DNA from: Dictyobacter formicarum
GTDB taxonomy: Bacteria; Chloroflexota; Ktedonobacteria; Ktedonobacterales; Ktedonobacteraceae
Length of the DNA: 64,000 bases
Reading direction: 5' to 3'
Assembly: GCF_016587435.1 (NCBI RefSeq)
Contig: NZ_BNJJ01000027.1
Location: 1 to 64,000 of the forward strand
Below the pieces are notes generated by a model, which was not told the origin of the DNA, searched no databases, and saw only the letters and a program-made list of their open reading frames with translations. The position numbers and the translations under genes were made by a program. The number at the start of each line of letters is the position of its first letter. Position 1 is the first letter of the stretch. Shown here one piece after another: positions 51,887 through 60,856 of the stretch.

Positions 51887-52906
51887 TTACCAGCTACTTC
51901 TCAATAAATTGTTTAATTCCTGTTCTTCGCAGGCCACAGGAAAAATCGAGCAACCAGTCATCTCCCTCAGGAGCGCAATAGTAACAGCATTGGTCGGTTC
52001 ACGCATCGCTACGGTCAGATATTGGTGCTCGCGGCCGACAGGCACGCATTGCAGCTCACAGGCCACAGGATACGGTATCAATCGCACTAAACGATCTGGT
52101 AGGACGTGTGGCAATTCCATATATGGTATTCCCGCTTCTTTGCCGGTTTCCTCTTGCTGCTCATAAGCAGTATAAATGGGCGATAATTCAACTATTGGCA
52201 TAGGTTTAACCCCGCGAGTATGGGCACTGATAATCGGGCGCAAGGTCAATGTATGTTGAGCTTTGCCGAGCTGGTAATACATTTGCTCAAATGAAACAAC
52301 TGCCCGGGGCGGGTAGGTAACGCCCCCCAGAGAGATAGTCGTCTCCCGGGTCAGTGGTGGATCGGTTGTTTCAGCTTGCATTAAACAAACACTATGATAA
52401 ATACGCTCCAATATCTTTTGCTTACCGGCCTGGTCTACATCCGGGAAAATAATAGCTGCCCCCGAGACGTCATAAATGAACATTTTGTCATCAATGCGTA
52501 AGACGCGACGTACATGGGTCAGCACCTGGTTTAGCAGGCTAGCCGCAACATGGTAACTTTTGCGTCGATACAAAGCCTCAGATTGAGGTGCAAGCGGCGG
52601 CGCTTCTCTCTGTACAACGTGTAGTAAAAGTACACTGATCGGCTCTTGCGCAGGTAAGAAGTCATTCAATACGCCCCGAACTTTATTGCTTAGCTCTACT
52701 GAAACAGGCACGCATTGGTTTTCATTGCAGTCCTCCTCCGTTGACATTGTGCCCATCTGACAAATCTTGTCAAAGGCAACACATGTGCATATCTCATAGG
52801 CATCTATGGCCGGATCGGTACGCCGCTTTATCCTGGATGAAATCTGCGAGATATTTGATGCCTGAAGAGGAATAGCTTTTTTCTTCTGCGTCATTCTGCT
52901 GTCCAC
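51887..52906 (-). CDS. Degenerate GGDEF-like plus MshEN (T2SSE_N) domain protein, second copy
   Basis: The 339-residue protein is paralogous to the one at 4854-5546. After an N-terminal extension with several Cys (CTCVAFDKICQ, DCNENQC), residues about 90-230 follow a GGDEF fold (RVLRIDDKMFIYDVSGAAIIFP, ISLGGVTYPPRAVVSFEQMYYQ) in which the active-site signature has become VSGAA, so no cyclase activity is expected. Residues about 265-335 match MshEN/T2SSE_N (PYPVACELQCVPVGREHQYL, VAMREPTNAVTIALL). The start may be GTG 52906 or ATG 52894; neither has a strong ribosome binding site. It is followed by the small HTH gene. Confidence 0.55.
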   Translation of the reverse strand: MDSRMTQKKKAIPLQASNISQISSRIKRRTDPAIDAYEICTCVAFDKICQMGTMSTEEDCNENQCVPVSVELSNKVRGVLNDFLPAQEPISVLLLHVVQREAPPLAPQSEALYRRKSYHVAASLLNQVLTHVRRVLRIDDKMFIYDVSGAAIIFPDVDQAGKQKILERIYHSVCLMQAETTDPPLTRETTISLGGVTYPPRAVVSFEQMYYQLGKAQHTLTLRPIISAHTRGVKPMPIVELSPIYTAYEQQEETGKEAGIPYMELPHVLPDRLVRLIPYPVACELQCVPVGREHQYLTVAMREPTNAVTIALLREMTGCSIFPVACEEQELNNLLRSSW

Positions 52907-53195
52907 ACTTATTCTATTCCTGGCACAGCCAGAGAGTCTCTTTTATTTAACCATTACATCTGCACATATAGATACAAAAAGGCACTTCTTAATGTAAGTA
53001 TAGGCACTTTTCTCGGTGAAAGGCGTAGCCATTCTGTTATGGTATGGTTAAAATACACTGGTTATGGTTAAGTTCCTATCAATTACAGTTTGCTTGCCAA
53101 AACAGGGGCAAGGATCCTGTTTTAAGCTCGACCTTGCAATCTGAACTTCTTTGCTACCCGCTGGTGCACTCTCTGTGCTGTGCCAAAAAAGCTAC

Positions 53196-53894
53196 CTACG
53201 GTTCAATTGAGATAGGAGCGGTAAAGGTATAGCCAACACCTGGTACAGTCATGATGTATTGAGGCGAGTTGGGATCGGGCTCGACTTTTTGGCGTAAGTG
53301 CCGAATGTGTGTCTTGACCAGGCCAGAATCGCCGGCCTCGTCGTATCCCCAGACACGTTCAATAATCATGTCAGTGGTTAATACCTGGCCTGTATGCGAA
53401 ATCAGCAAATGCAATAGGCGGCTCTCTGTAGGCGTCAGACGCACTTTGGTTCCATCACGAGTGACTTCGTGCCTCATGGCGTCTAGCGTAACAGGACCTA
53501 CAGTGATAGCCGATGAGCCAGTCGTGCCACGCGTGTTAGAGGCCCGGCGCATGACCGCTTTGATCCGCGCCAACAATTGGCGTGGGCTAAAGGGTTTGCG
53601 CAGATAATCGTCGGCCCCCATCTCCAGACCTCGCACTTCGTCGTCCTCACGGTCATGCGCTGTCAGGATCATTACCATGGAATTTGTTTCTGTGCGCATC
53701 TGGCGACAGACTTCAAAACCATCAAGCTTGGGCATCTGAATATCTAAAATTACCAGGTCTGGTAAGGTCTCTCGCCAACGTTTGATGGCCTGTTCTCCAT
53801 CAAATGCTCGAACGACATCATAACCGTGACCTTTGAGCCAGTAGCTGAGCATATCTACCATGTCGCGGTCATCGTCCGCCACCATGATCTTCAA
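53196..53894 (-). CDS. OmpR/PhoB-type response regulator
   Basis: The 232-residue protein has an N-terminal receiver domain with the acidic pocket (ADDDRDM), phospho-acceptor Asp51 (LVILDIQMP), switch Thr in MILTAHD and Lys in LRKPFSP. A C-terminal winged-helix DNA-binding domain follows (RLTPTESRLLHLL, VKTHIRHLRQKVEPDP, VPGVGYTF). No histidine kinase gene is adjacent, so the cognate kinase must lie elsewhere. The gene is transcribed toward the GGDEF-MshEN and HTH genes on the same strand but is separated from them by about 290 bases. Confidence 0.93.
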   Translation of the reverse strand: MKIMVADDDRDMVDMLSYWLKGHGYDVVRAFDGEQAIKRWRETLPDLVILDIQMPKLDGFEVCRQMRTETNSMVMILTAHDREDDEVRGLEMGADDYLRKPFSPRQLLARIKAVMRRASNTRGTTGSSAITVGPVTLDAMRHEVTRDGTKVRLTPTESRLLHLLISHTGQVLTTDMIIERVWGYDEAGDSGLVKTHIRHLRQKVEPDPNSPQYIMTVPGVGYTFTAPISIEP

Positions 53895-54373
53895 TTCTGC
53901 CTCCTACCTGTCCTACATTACAATACTAGGATGTACCAATGTTGCATAAAAATATAAATTCTGGATATGCTTCCGTTTGTAGTAACGGGACGGTACGAAG
54001 GCCAGTAACATCATGATACAAAATGGGCTATAGAATGACAAAATTATGCCTCGTGTCTATCTATAAAACATGAATCGTTCCGCGCTGCTCTACGGCTCTC
54101 AAAAGCCTTAAGTTTCAGGAGTGGGAATCTTCTGTCTATACGTGACGCACTATCCAGAGCACGCTCGTCTGATAGACTTGTCGAACGTCATGGCGTATAG
54201 TTTGGGTGATTTGTGCCCGGTGATAAGGATAGGCTTGACGAAGGTTGGCAAAAGAGTTAGATTGTAACAACGCGCAAATATGCATCTGGTGCATACGCTT
54301 CTGTTGTGATGAGAGAGCTAAGTAGCAGGCACAGGAGAGCCGGCGCAATAAATAATAAAAGGATAAGTTGTTG
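53895..54373. other. Intergenic region, no gene supported
   Basis: 479 bases between divergent genes. Minus-strand open frames here lack ribosome binding sites and family resemblance. No striking repeats or terminators. Confidence 0.4.
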
Positions 54374-54760
54374 ATGGAAAGAGAAACGTTGTTGGCTCTG
54401 GCTCGCGAAACAGCCCGGGGAGCACATTGTCCCTATTCCCATTTTCATGTAGGGGCCGCTCTGGTGGCGGATGGACAGGTTTTCGTTGGGGTAAATATTG
54501 AGATCTCTAGTTTTGGCCTGACTCTGTGTGCGGAACGCTCCGCTCTTTCGGCGGCGATGACCGCCCAGGCTAAACATATTACTCAGATCGCCATTGCCTG
54601 TATCGATGCTCCTGACGATGCTCCCGACTATGAACGCATGCCCTGTGGCGCTTGTCGTCAGTGGATCGCCGATCTGGCCCCTCAGGCAACAGTTTATATT
54701 GATGGGTGCACGCGAGATTTCCAGGTCTCTGATTTGTTGCCGTTTGCCTTCAAATTGTGA
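54374..54760 (+). CDS. cdd: Cytidine deaminase
   Basis: The 128-residue homotetrameric-type enzyme deaminates cytidine/deoxycytidine. Substrate-binding SHFHVGAALV (about 22-31), zinc and catalytic residues Cys52-Ala-Glu54 (CAERSA) and Cys91/Cys94 (PCGACRQ) are all present. Length fits the short Gram-positive form. ATG 54374 follows AAAAGGATAAG; a TTG two codons earlier is possible. One odd detail is an Asp/Pro-rich loop (DAPDDAPDYER) before the second zinc motif. Confidence 0.92.
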   Translation: MERETLLALARETARGAHCPYSHFHVGAALVADGQVFVGVNIEISSFGLTLCAERSALSAAMTAQAKHITQIAIACIDAPDDAPDYERMPCGACRQWIADLAPQATVYIDGCTRDFQVSDLLPFAFKL

Positions 54761-55082
54761 CCGTTTTGTGTTGCTCTACCCTCTTGACATATACATATCC
54801 CTTGTGTACGCTATAAGTCCCAGTACTTTTTTAGTGTAGTGCCTAATCTAGTGCAACCTGTGCTTGAAAGCGTTCTATATAGAGGTGCTTTTATGCTGGT
54901 CTGGCGCAAGCGCGCACAATGGCCTTTACAACAATACGTTCTCCTGCCGGCGGTAGCTACCTTTCTTTCTTCTGCCGCAACTTCTCACTTCCGTTTTTCC
55001 CTGCGTTCTTCTTCTCCTGTAGGCGGCCCCATGTATATTCGTTCGACATCTGCACGCTGATATGATCCGAAAGGAGAAAGCG
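54761..55082. other. Leader region before the carboxylate-amine ligase gene
   Basis: Contains the promoter candidate at 54784-54812. A GTG-initiated frame from 54839 to 55060 has a helical N-terminus but no ribosome binding site and no recognised family, so it is not called as a gene. Confidence 0.4.
54784..54812 (+). promoter_or_regulatory. Putative sigma-70 promoter
   Basis: Perfect -35 TTGACA (54784-54789), 17-base spacer and TACGCT (54807-54812). Leader to ATG 55083 would be about 265 nt, unusually long. Confidence 0.35.
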
Positions 55083-56219
55083 ATGTCACCACGTTTTACT
55101 CTCGGCGTCGAAGAAGAGTTTCAATTGGTCGAAAAAAATACAGGACAGCTGGTGTCTCACGTCCATACAGTTCTAGATAAAGGTATACCGGTCTTTGGTG
55201 AACTCATTAAGGCGGAGATGCTGCAATCTATGGTGGAAATTATTACGGGAGTCTGTAATGATATTCATGCCTTGCGTCAGGATCTATTTACGCGCCAGCA
55301 AAAGTTAGCACAGATCCTTGAAGGGGAAGGCCTGGCTATGATTAACGCAGGGACCCATCCCAGTGGACATTGGCGCGATCAACAGCGAACTATTAATCCC
55401 CGCTACGAGGAGCTGGAAGAGGAATTTCAAGATGTGGGTCGCTCGATTTTGATCTGTGGCTTGCATGTTCATGTTGGTATTGATACACATGAGCTGGCGG
55501 TTCCGTTGATGAATCAATTGCGCGTCTGGATCCCCCATCTGCTTGCTCTCTCGTCTAATTCACCTTTCTGGGTGGACCGTTATACAGGCTTAAAATCTTA
55601 TCGCTCCATTGTGTGGCGGCGTTTCCCTCGCTCTGGCATTCCTAACATCTTTTCTTCTACCATGGAGTTTGATTGCTATGTGTCTGATTTGATGCGTAAT
55701 GGTTGTATTGATAATGCCAAGAAGATCTGGTGGGATATTCGTCCCCATCCGTTCTTTGATACGATCGAATTTCGCATTTGCGATATGCCCGGTACATTTG
55801 AGGATACGATAGCGATCGCGGCCCTCTGCCAGGCGCTGGTCTGTAAATTGACCCAACTCTATGAACATAATATGCAGATCATGGCGCTACCTAATAACTA
55901 TATCGAAGAAAATAAATGGAAGGCCGCACGCTATGGATTGGATGCCGTAATCGTTGATTTCCCTCAGAATCGTCGCCTGACTATGCGCGAGTCATTGTAT
56001 GAAACGCTGGATTTTGTGGAGGATGTGGTGGATCAATTGGGCATTCGACGCGAAATCAATTATTTACGTACCCTCCTGGACGATCCTTATGGGACGGGGG
56101 CCGATCGCCAGATTGCTGTTTATAATGAGACGCAGAGCATTCAGGCGGTCACGAAGTATTTGATACAGCGTTCGCTGCAGCATATCTCACCTGGCTCTAT
56201 CGTGAGTACATCGCAATAA
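55083..56219 (+). CDS. Carboxylate-amine ligase (YbdK/GCS2 type)
   Basis: The 378-residue protein is a glutamate-cysteine ligase-like enzyme. It shows GVEEEFQLVEK at the N-terminus, EMLQSMVEIITG, AGTHPSGHW, HVHVGIDTHE, LLALSSNSPFW and TIEFRICDMP, the conserved blocks of the YbdK/carboxylate-amine ligase family. Some relatives make gamma-glutamylcysteine; others have unknown acceptors, so thiol synthesis is possible but not certain. AAAGGAG directly precedes ATG 55083. Single gene with its own terminator. Confidence 0.88.
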   Translation: MSPRFTLGVEEEFQLVEKNTGQLVSHVHTVLDKGIPVFGELIKAEMLQSMVEIITGVCNDIHALRQDLFTRQQKLAQILEGEGLAMINAGTHPSGHWRDQQRTINPRYEELEEEFQDVGRSILICGLHVHVGIDTHELAVPLMNQLRVWIPHLLALSSNSPFWVDRYTGLKSYRSIVWRRFPRSGIPNIFSSTMEFDCYVSDLMRNGCIDNAKKIWWDIRPHPFFDTIEFRICDMPGTFEDTIAIAALCQALVCKLTQLYEHNMQIMALPNNYIEENKWKAARYGLDAVIVDFPQNRRLTMRESLYETLDFVEDVVDQLGIRREINYLRTLLDDPYGTGADRQIAVYNETQSIQAVTKYLIQRSLQHISPGSIVSTSQ

Positions 56220-56305
56220 CATAATCTTTTCTGGCTGGCGCCCTCCTCTCAGTTGCCAGAATAAAATAACATAATAGTATGCATACATATGTCATACAAT
56301 GGTGA

Positions 56306-56339
56306 GAAGGCCGCAGCGTCGCGGTCTTCCAGGTTTTTT
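56306..56339 (+). terminator. Terminator after the carboxylate-amine ligase gene
   Basis: GAAGGCCGC (56306-56314) pairs with GCGGTCTTC (56321-56329), one G-T pair, then CAGG and a run of seven T. Confidence 0.75.
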
Positions 56340-56520
56340 TCTTAACATGAGGGTATGCTTGTCTCTTTAAGCCTGATCATCAGCCATCAGATTATTGCCT
56401 GCGGTTACCACCCCATTCTAGTTGAAACTGGCGCTCCTTACACCTTTTATTTAGTATAAAAATTGTAAAAAAATGTCGTCTCCAGACTAATGCATCTGTC
56501 CGCTGTTCCTATGCTTTTTA

Positions 56521-56611
56521 GCTCCAATGGAGCAAAAAAAATAATCTTATGCATCGCAAAGAATGTGCGATGCATAAGATTATTGGTGCGGACGCGGCTG
56601 CGCCCGTCCGC
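56521..56611 (+). repeat. Multi-hairpin intergenic element, copy F
   Basis: Small hairpin GCTCC-AAT-GGAGC (56521-56533), A-run, perfect 19-bp hairpin (56540-56558 with 56566-56584, 7-base loop), then GCGGACG...CGTCCGC (56588-56594 with 56605-56611). It ends 4 bases from the stop of the aldo/keto reductase gene; on the minus strand the long hairpin is followed by a T-run, so it can serve as that gene's terminator. Confidence 0.6.
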
Positions 56612-56615
56612 AAAA

Positions 56616-57578
56616 TTAGTAGTGTATAACACCCTCGAGAATAGCATCGATACGCTGCAAGTCGCTATCGCTCAGCTTAATGTCTACTGCTTTGATATTC
56701 TCTTCGACCTGCGCCGGGCGCGATGCCCCGATGATGGTTGAGCTGACATTCTTCTGGCGCAAAATCCAGGCCAGCGCTAACTGGCTAACCTTATAGCCTC
56801 CTTCTTCGGCCAGTTTCTGCAATTCCTGAACGGCCGTCAAGGTCTTGTCATTAAGCATATCTCCCATGAAACCGTTGATCTCGCTGTTGCCGGCACGAGT
56901 ATCCGCACCTGGTTGCTGGCCAGGTTTGTATTTACCCGTCAGAACACCCTGCGCTAATGGTGAGAAGACTACTTGCCCAATACCTTCACGCTCACACAGA
57001 GGTATTATCTCGCGCTCAATGTAGCGATTTAACATGTTGTAGATTGGCTGATTCGAGACGATTTTGTCCAGGTTCAGCTCACGAGCAGTGTAGACCGCAT
57101 CAGCAATATTGGTCGTCGACCATTCGGAGACGCCCACGTAAAGAATTTTGCCCTGGGTGACCAAGTCGTCTAGTGCACGCAGGACTTCGTCGATCGGAGT
57201 CTCTGGATCATAGCGATGGCATTGATATAGATCAATATAATCAGTACCTAGCCGCTTCAAGCTGGCGTTACATTGCTCGATAATATGCTTGCGCGAAAGC
57301 CCTCGATCGTTGGGGCCTTCACCCATGGGGAAAAATACCTTGGTTGCCAGGACATATGAATCACGACTGTATTCGCTCAGAGCACGTCCGACAACTTTCT
57401 CAGCTTCGCCGCGATTATAAGCATTAGCTGTATCAAAGAAGTTGACGCCGCTTTCATAAGCACGGTGGATACAATCGATCGCTGTCTGTTCTTCGGTTGA
57501 ATTGCCGTAAGTTAACCAGCTTCCAAGAGAAACGGCGCTGACTTTTACGCCAGCACGTCCTAAATGACGATATTCCAT
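56616..57578 (-). CDS. Aldo/keto reductase (Kv-beta-like)
   Basis: About 320 residues from ATG 57578, which has AGAAGGA upstream; an in-frame ATG at 57632 is less likely. The (beta/alpha)8 oxidoreductase has the AKR tetrad: Asp and Tyr in FFDTANAYN, Lys in VLATKVFF and His in DLYQCHRYD. NADPH-binding residues occur in SSTIIGASRPAQVEEN. The subfamily resembles YghZ/voltage-gated potassium channel beta-subunit-type reductases, which reduce aldehydes such as methylglyoxal. Monocistronic. Confidence 0.9.
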   Translation of the reverse strand: MEYRHLGRAGVKVSAVSLGSWLTYGNSTEEQTAIDCIHRAYESGVNFFDTANAYNRGEAEKVVGRALSEYSRDSYVLATKVFFPMGEGPNDRGLSRKHIIEQCNASLKRLGTDYIDLYQCHRYDPETPIDEVLRALDDLVTQGKILYVGVSEWSTTNIADAVYTARELNLDKIVSNQPIYNMLNRYIEREIIPLCEREGIGQVVFSPLAQGVLTGKYKPGQQPGADTRAGNSEINGFMGDMLNDKTLTAVQELQKLAEEGGYKVSQLALAWILRQKNVSSTIIGASRPAQVEENIKAVDIKLSDSDLQRIDAILEGVIHY

Positions 57579-57773
57579 GGTAAATGTCCTTCTAGTACCA
57601 TCGCCCTGGCAGGCGATCTCTATCTCCATCATGTGATGGAGATGCTTTACTTGGTCTTGAACGTAATATCTTTTACATTATACAATAGTGCAGAGTGTTT
57701 AGTTGCGCTTGCAAACTTTATAAGATAGTGCAAAAGATATACGTTGAACGCGTGTTTAAATAATCTGCATTTC

Positions 57774-57929
57774 GTGCCTTTGGTGCTCAAAAATTATGAT
57801 GTGGTGGTAGAAAATGTGTGCTCGGCGCACATTTTCTACCACCACATCATACCACATCATGGAAAAGAGTGCGGGCGCGCATGAGGCCGCCCGCACGGGG
57901 CGCTTTGATCCCTATGATTATGGGAATCT
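57774..57929 (+). repeat. Multi-hairpin intergenic element, copy C (most complete)
   Basis: Small hairpin GTGCC-TTT-GGTGC (57774-57786) with GTGCTCA (57783-57789), long hairpin with 23-bp perfect arms (57796-57818 with 57828-57850, extendable to 26 bp) and a 10-base direct duplication ACCACATCAT (57841-57850 and 57851-57860). Then AAAAG, GTGCGGGCG/CGCCCGCAC (57869-57877 with 57888-57896), GGGGCGCTTTGATCCC (57897-57912) and a partner TGGGAATCT (57921-57929). It sits between the sigma-70 gene's 3' end and the aldo/keto reductase's 5' end. Confidence 0.65.
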
Positions 57930-57984
57930 ACCATGCTCTGACGCGTGTTGAAGAAATAAAGTTGCTTGCAGCCTGGAGCTGCTG

Positions 57985-58992
57985 TCAGGCCCGAGCCAGT
58001 TCACGTATTCCTTCATAACGCTCTGGATAGCGTAGTTTGCGCAGGGCCTTCACTTCAATCTGGCGAATACGCTCTCGCGTCAGTCGGAAGATGGTGCCAA
58101 CCTCGTCCAGGGAGAGTGAGTGTCCTTCTTTGAGGCCATAGCGCATTTCAATAATGGTGCGCTCACGCGGACTGAGTACGGTTAGCGCTTGCTCGATCTG
58201 CGCTTGAAGTAGCTGGTTGGCGCTCTGGTCGACGGGGATAGCAATATTGGTGTTCTCGATAGCATCAGCCAGGTGATACTCTTCATCGTCTGCCATAGGA
58301 GCATCAAGGGAGATTGGCTGCTCAGAGGCGTTGAGGAGCTCTACGATACGCTCGCGCGGTAGGCCCATTTCGGCAGCAATATGCTCTGGTAGGGGCTCGA
58401 TACCTTGCTCTTGATACATACGACGGGCAATGCGCTTGATTTTATAAATAAGTTCGACCACATGCACTGGAATATGAATGCTACGCGAGTGTTCCGCGAT
58501 GGCCCGACTGATGGCCTGGCGTATCCACCAGGTTGCATAGGTACTGAAGCGAAAGCCACGTCGATAATCAAATTTTTGTGTTGCTCGCATCAACCCGATA
58601 TTGCCTTCCTGGATCAGGTCTAACAATGGTAAGCCTTGATTTGAATAGCGCTTGGCGATACTTACGACCAGGCGCAGGTTGGCTTCAATCAGATGCTGAC
58701 GGGCCTGTAAATCACCACGGGCCACCCGTTCAGCTATCTGCAATTCTTGCTCAGAAGTCAGCAAAGGATACATGCCTATTTCTTTTAAATATTGCTTTAC
58801 GGCATCATCCACCGCCATACGCTGATCTTCTTCTATATCAGGTAGCTCTTCTTCGCAATCATCGAAAAAATCTTTTTCGTCTTCAAGTGGAACTTCATCA
58901 AAAACGACTTCCTTGGTCCGGCGTTTCTTTTCTACTTTTTCAGAAACGAGCGCCTCAGTATTTCTTGTTGCATTGACTGTTCTTGCCACCAT
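57985..58992 (-). CDS. RNA polymerase sigma-70 factor, group 1/2 (SigA/RpoD-like)
   Basis: About 335 residues from ATG 58992, with GAAGGAG 9 bases upstream. An acidic N-terminus replaces region 1.1. Region 1.2 ([17 protein letters not shown]), region 2 ([37 protein letters not shown]), region 3 ([15 protein letters not shown]) and region 4 ([37 protein letters not shown]) are complete. It is shorter than a typical primary sigma because region 1.1 and the non-conserved insert are reduced, so it may be a group 2 paralogue rather than the sole housekeeping factor. Confidence 0.92.
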   Translation of the reverse strand: MVARTVNATRNTEALVSEKVEKKRRTKEVVFDEVPLEDEKDFFDDCEEELPDIEEDQRMAVDDAVKQYLKEIGMYPLLTSEQELQIAERVARGDLQARQHLIEANLRLVVSIAKRYSNQGLPLLDLIQEGNIGLMRATQKFDYRRGFRFSTYATWWIRQAISRAIAEHSRSIHIPVHVVELIYKIKRIARRMYQEQGIEPLPEHIAAEMGLPRERIVELLNASEQPISLDAPMADDEEYHLADAIENTNIAIPVDQSANQLLQAQIEQALTVLSPRERTIIEMRYGLKEGHSLSLDEVGTIFRLTRERIRQIEVKALRKLRYPERYEGIRELARA

Positions 58993-59563
58993 ACCACCTA
59001 ACTCCTTCTTCTCATGCATCGTAGTGCATGCGCACAATTCCAAGAAAATCCTATGCCGGCTGCTTTCAGCCTTTCTCATTGAATGTCTGTCATCCAATGT
59101 TTTTTGTAGATTGCTCTCTTGCTATTACTATTTGCAAGATCCATGCCAAATGCCTTTAGCGTAGCGCAATTATACAAATCATATAGATACTCATTATTTT
59201 TTTCGCTAAAAAACAGATCTCCAACTTTGCTTATAAGCTTGATAAGCACAGAAAAATAGATTTTGAAGTGATGGGGGTTCAATCAAAAAATCGAAAGGTG
59301 TATCGGTAAAAGCTGAAGATATTTCGATTACTGCGGAAATTCACTCACTATAGTGGAATGAGAAATCTATGAGGGAATCATCCATGCAGCCGGGACAGGC
59401 TAACTTCTGGATGGGTATATTAAATATAAATGAATGCATGTACCATGGGCAACTTATTGACTACAATCCTCGCGCCTGGTTAGGATTTGTGGATGTACCT
59501 GCGGCAGGCACATCCACAAACGGACAGTGCTTTGATGATGCAAATCGCACAGGATACAGTACA
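58993..59563. other. Intergenic region with a hairpin
   Basis: No gene supported upstream of the sigma gene. TTTGTGGATGT (59486-59496) and ACATCCACAAA (59510-59520) form an 11-bp stem with an inner CCTG/CAGG pair, 44 bases beyond the end of the minus-strand zinc-ribbon membrane gene, probably its terminator. A GGGGGTTC box near 59274 is unexplained. Confidence 0.5.
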
Positions 59564-60277
59564 TTAGATAAAAGCCAGTACGGTAACCACCAATCCATAA
59601 ATACAAAGAGGGATACCAATATAAAAGTTCTGCAAATAGGCCTCTGTCTTATCTGAAAGATGCTGAATCATCAATATGCCTTCCGAGGCCAGCAGTATCA
59701 GAAAACTTAATACCGAGGCTACCAGAATCCATACCGCGCGCCATCCGCTCCGTATACGCGCCTGCTTATAATAGATCAGCAATAAAATCAGCGCAATGAC
59801 TCCAATTATGACGACGCCTATCAGTATAACCGCATCGGCGTCAGAGGGGAGATCCTCTGAAAAAGTGCCAAATAAACCCAAAGCTACCCAGAACAGACCC
59901 CATAAATAAAATAGACTGCTGACGACAGAGCCGGCTGCGCTACGCTCTCTGGTAGGCTGAGGGGTGAAGGGCATTGCCCCTGCAAAGTTGCTGCCATATG
60001 GATTGTTATCGGGCGACGAATAACTATAAGGTCCATTAGCTTGATAGTTTTCTGGAGCCAGCGAAGTAACGTAATTGATGCTCTGTGGCGGTGAGTAGCC
60101 GGAGAGAGGCGGCGGCGGTGGCGAAACTTGAGCCTCATTGTCGATGGTGGTATACATTGACTGTGAGGGAACAGTATAGTCCATGGTAGTGTATATATGA
60201 TTTAGCGGGGCGCCACATTTCTCGCAGTACATACTCTCCTGAGCGTTTTCATGCTGGCAGGTCTTACAACGCTTCAT
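59564..60277 (-). CDS. Zinc-ribbon membrane protein
   Basis: The 237-residue protein starts with a zinc ribbon (CKTCQHENAQESMYCEKCG, residues 4-22), then a Pro/Tyr/Ser-rich disordered linker of about 85 residues. Four membrane helices follow at about 116-135, 148-168, 180-199 and 213-235. This domain order is common in uncharacterised Chloroflexota and Gram-positive proteins and suggests a cytoplasmic metal-binding head tethered to the membrane. No function can be assigned. GAGAAATGCATGAAG supplies a weak ribosome binding site. Confidence 0.7.
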   Translation of the reverse strand: MKRCKTCQHENAQESMYCEKCGAPLNHIYTTMDYTVPSQSMYTTIDNEAQVSPPPPPLSGYSPPQSINYVTSLAPENYQANGPYSYSSPDNNPYGSNFAGAMPFTPQPTRERSAAGSVVSSLFYLWGLFWVALGLFGTFSEDLPSDADAVILIGVVIIGVIALILLLIYYKQARIRSGWRAVWILVASVLSFLILLASEGILMIQHLSDKTEAYLQNFYIGIPLCIYGLVVTVLAFI

Positions 60278-60856
60278 GCATTTCTCCTCTGAATCCTTTT
60301 TCTTTGCTTATTTATGATAACCTGCGATGATTTCTTTATATGGAAAAATAATGTGTCACTACTTGTCATTCTTTTTAGCTTAAAAATAAGGGAGCAGCTT
60401 CGATGCTATTCATTGAGGCCGCTATGCTTCAGAAGTAATCGCAGGTCAAATCCATATTCCTGATATATTCTATATTAAAGCATTATTTTTGGAAAACTCC
60501 ATTAGCGTCCTTGATGATTGGCCTTGCTGAGAAGTTGATGCTAGAACAGACCAGATCATATAGCTTTGTGCCAAAAATACAAAATCTCTAACGGTACATA
60601 CTAAATAATGATGAGAGTATGGGAGCCTCTAGCAGGCCCTAATCATAATTTACATTATCCATATGTCTACATTGCTGCTTCACAATAATGGTTATTATGT
60701 GTGCTCCCTTAAATGTATACAATCAGGAATATTGTCTACTTGTACAATGAAACCAGGGCTCACCATCGTTCGCGATGACTATAGTAATACTTTCCAGGTC
60801 TGTATTGCCTACTTTTGCATATTTCACACCACTATATCAAGGAGGTTGCACCACAT
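60278..60856. other. Intergenic region, AT-rich, no gene supported
   Basis: 579 bases between divergent genes. Several short in-frame stretches lack ribosome binding sites. No strong repeats. AAGGAGGT at 60839-60846 belongs to the next gene. Confidence 0.45.

Noticed and set aside
54839..55060. 73-codon GTG-start frame before the carboxylate-amine ligase gene
   Set aside because: No ribosome binding site, biased low-complexity C-terminus, and it lies in a probable leader.
23309..57929. CRISPR array interpretation of the recurring hairpin elements
   Set aside because: Copies are kilobases apart, not regularly spaced, and no cas genes are present.
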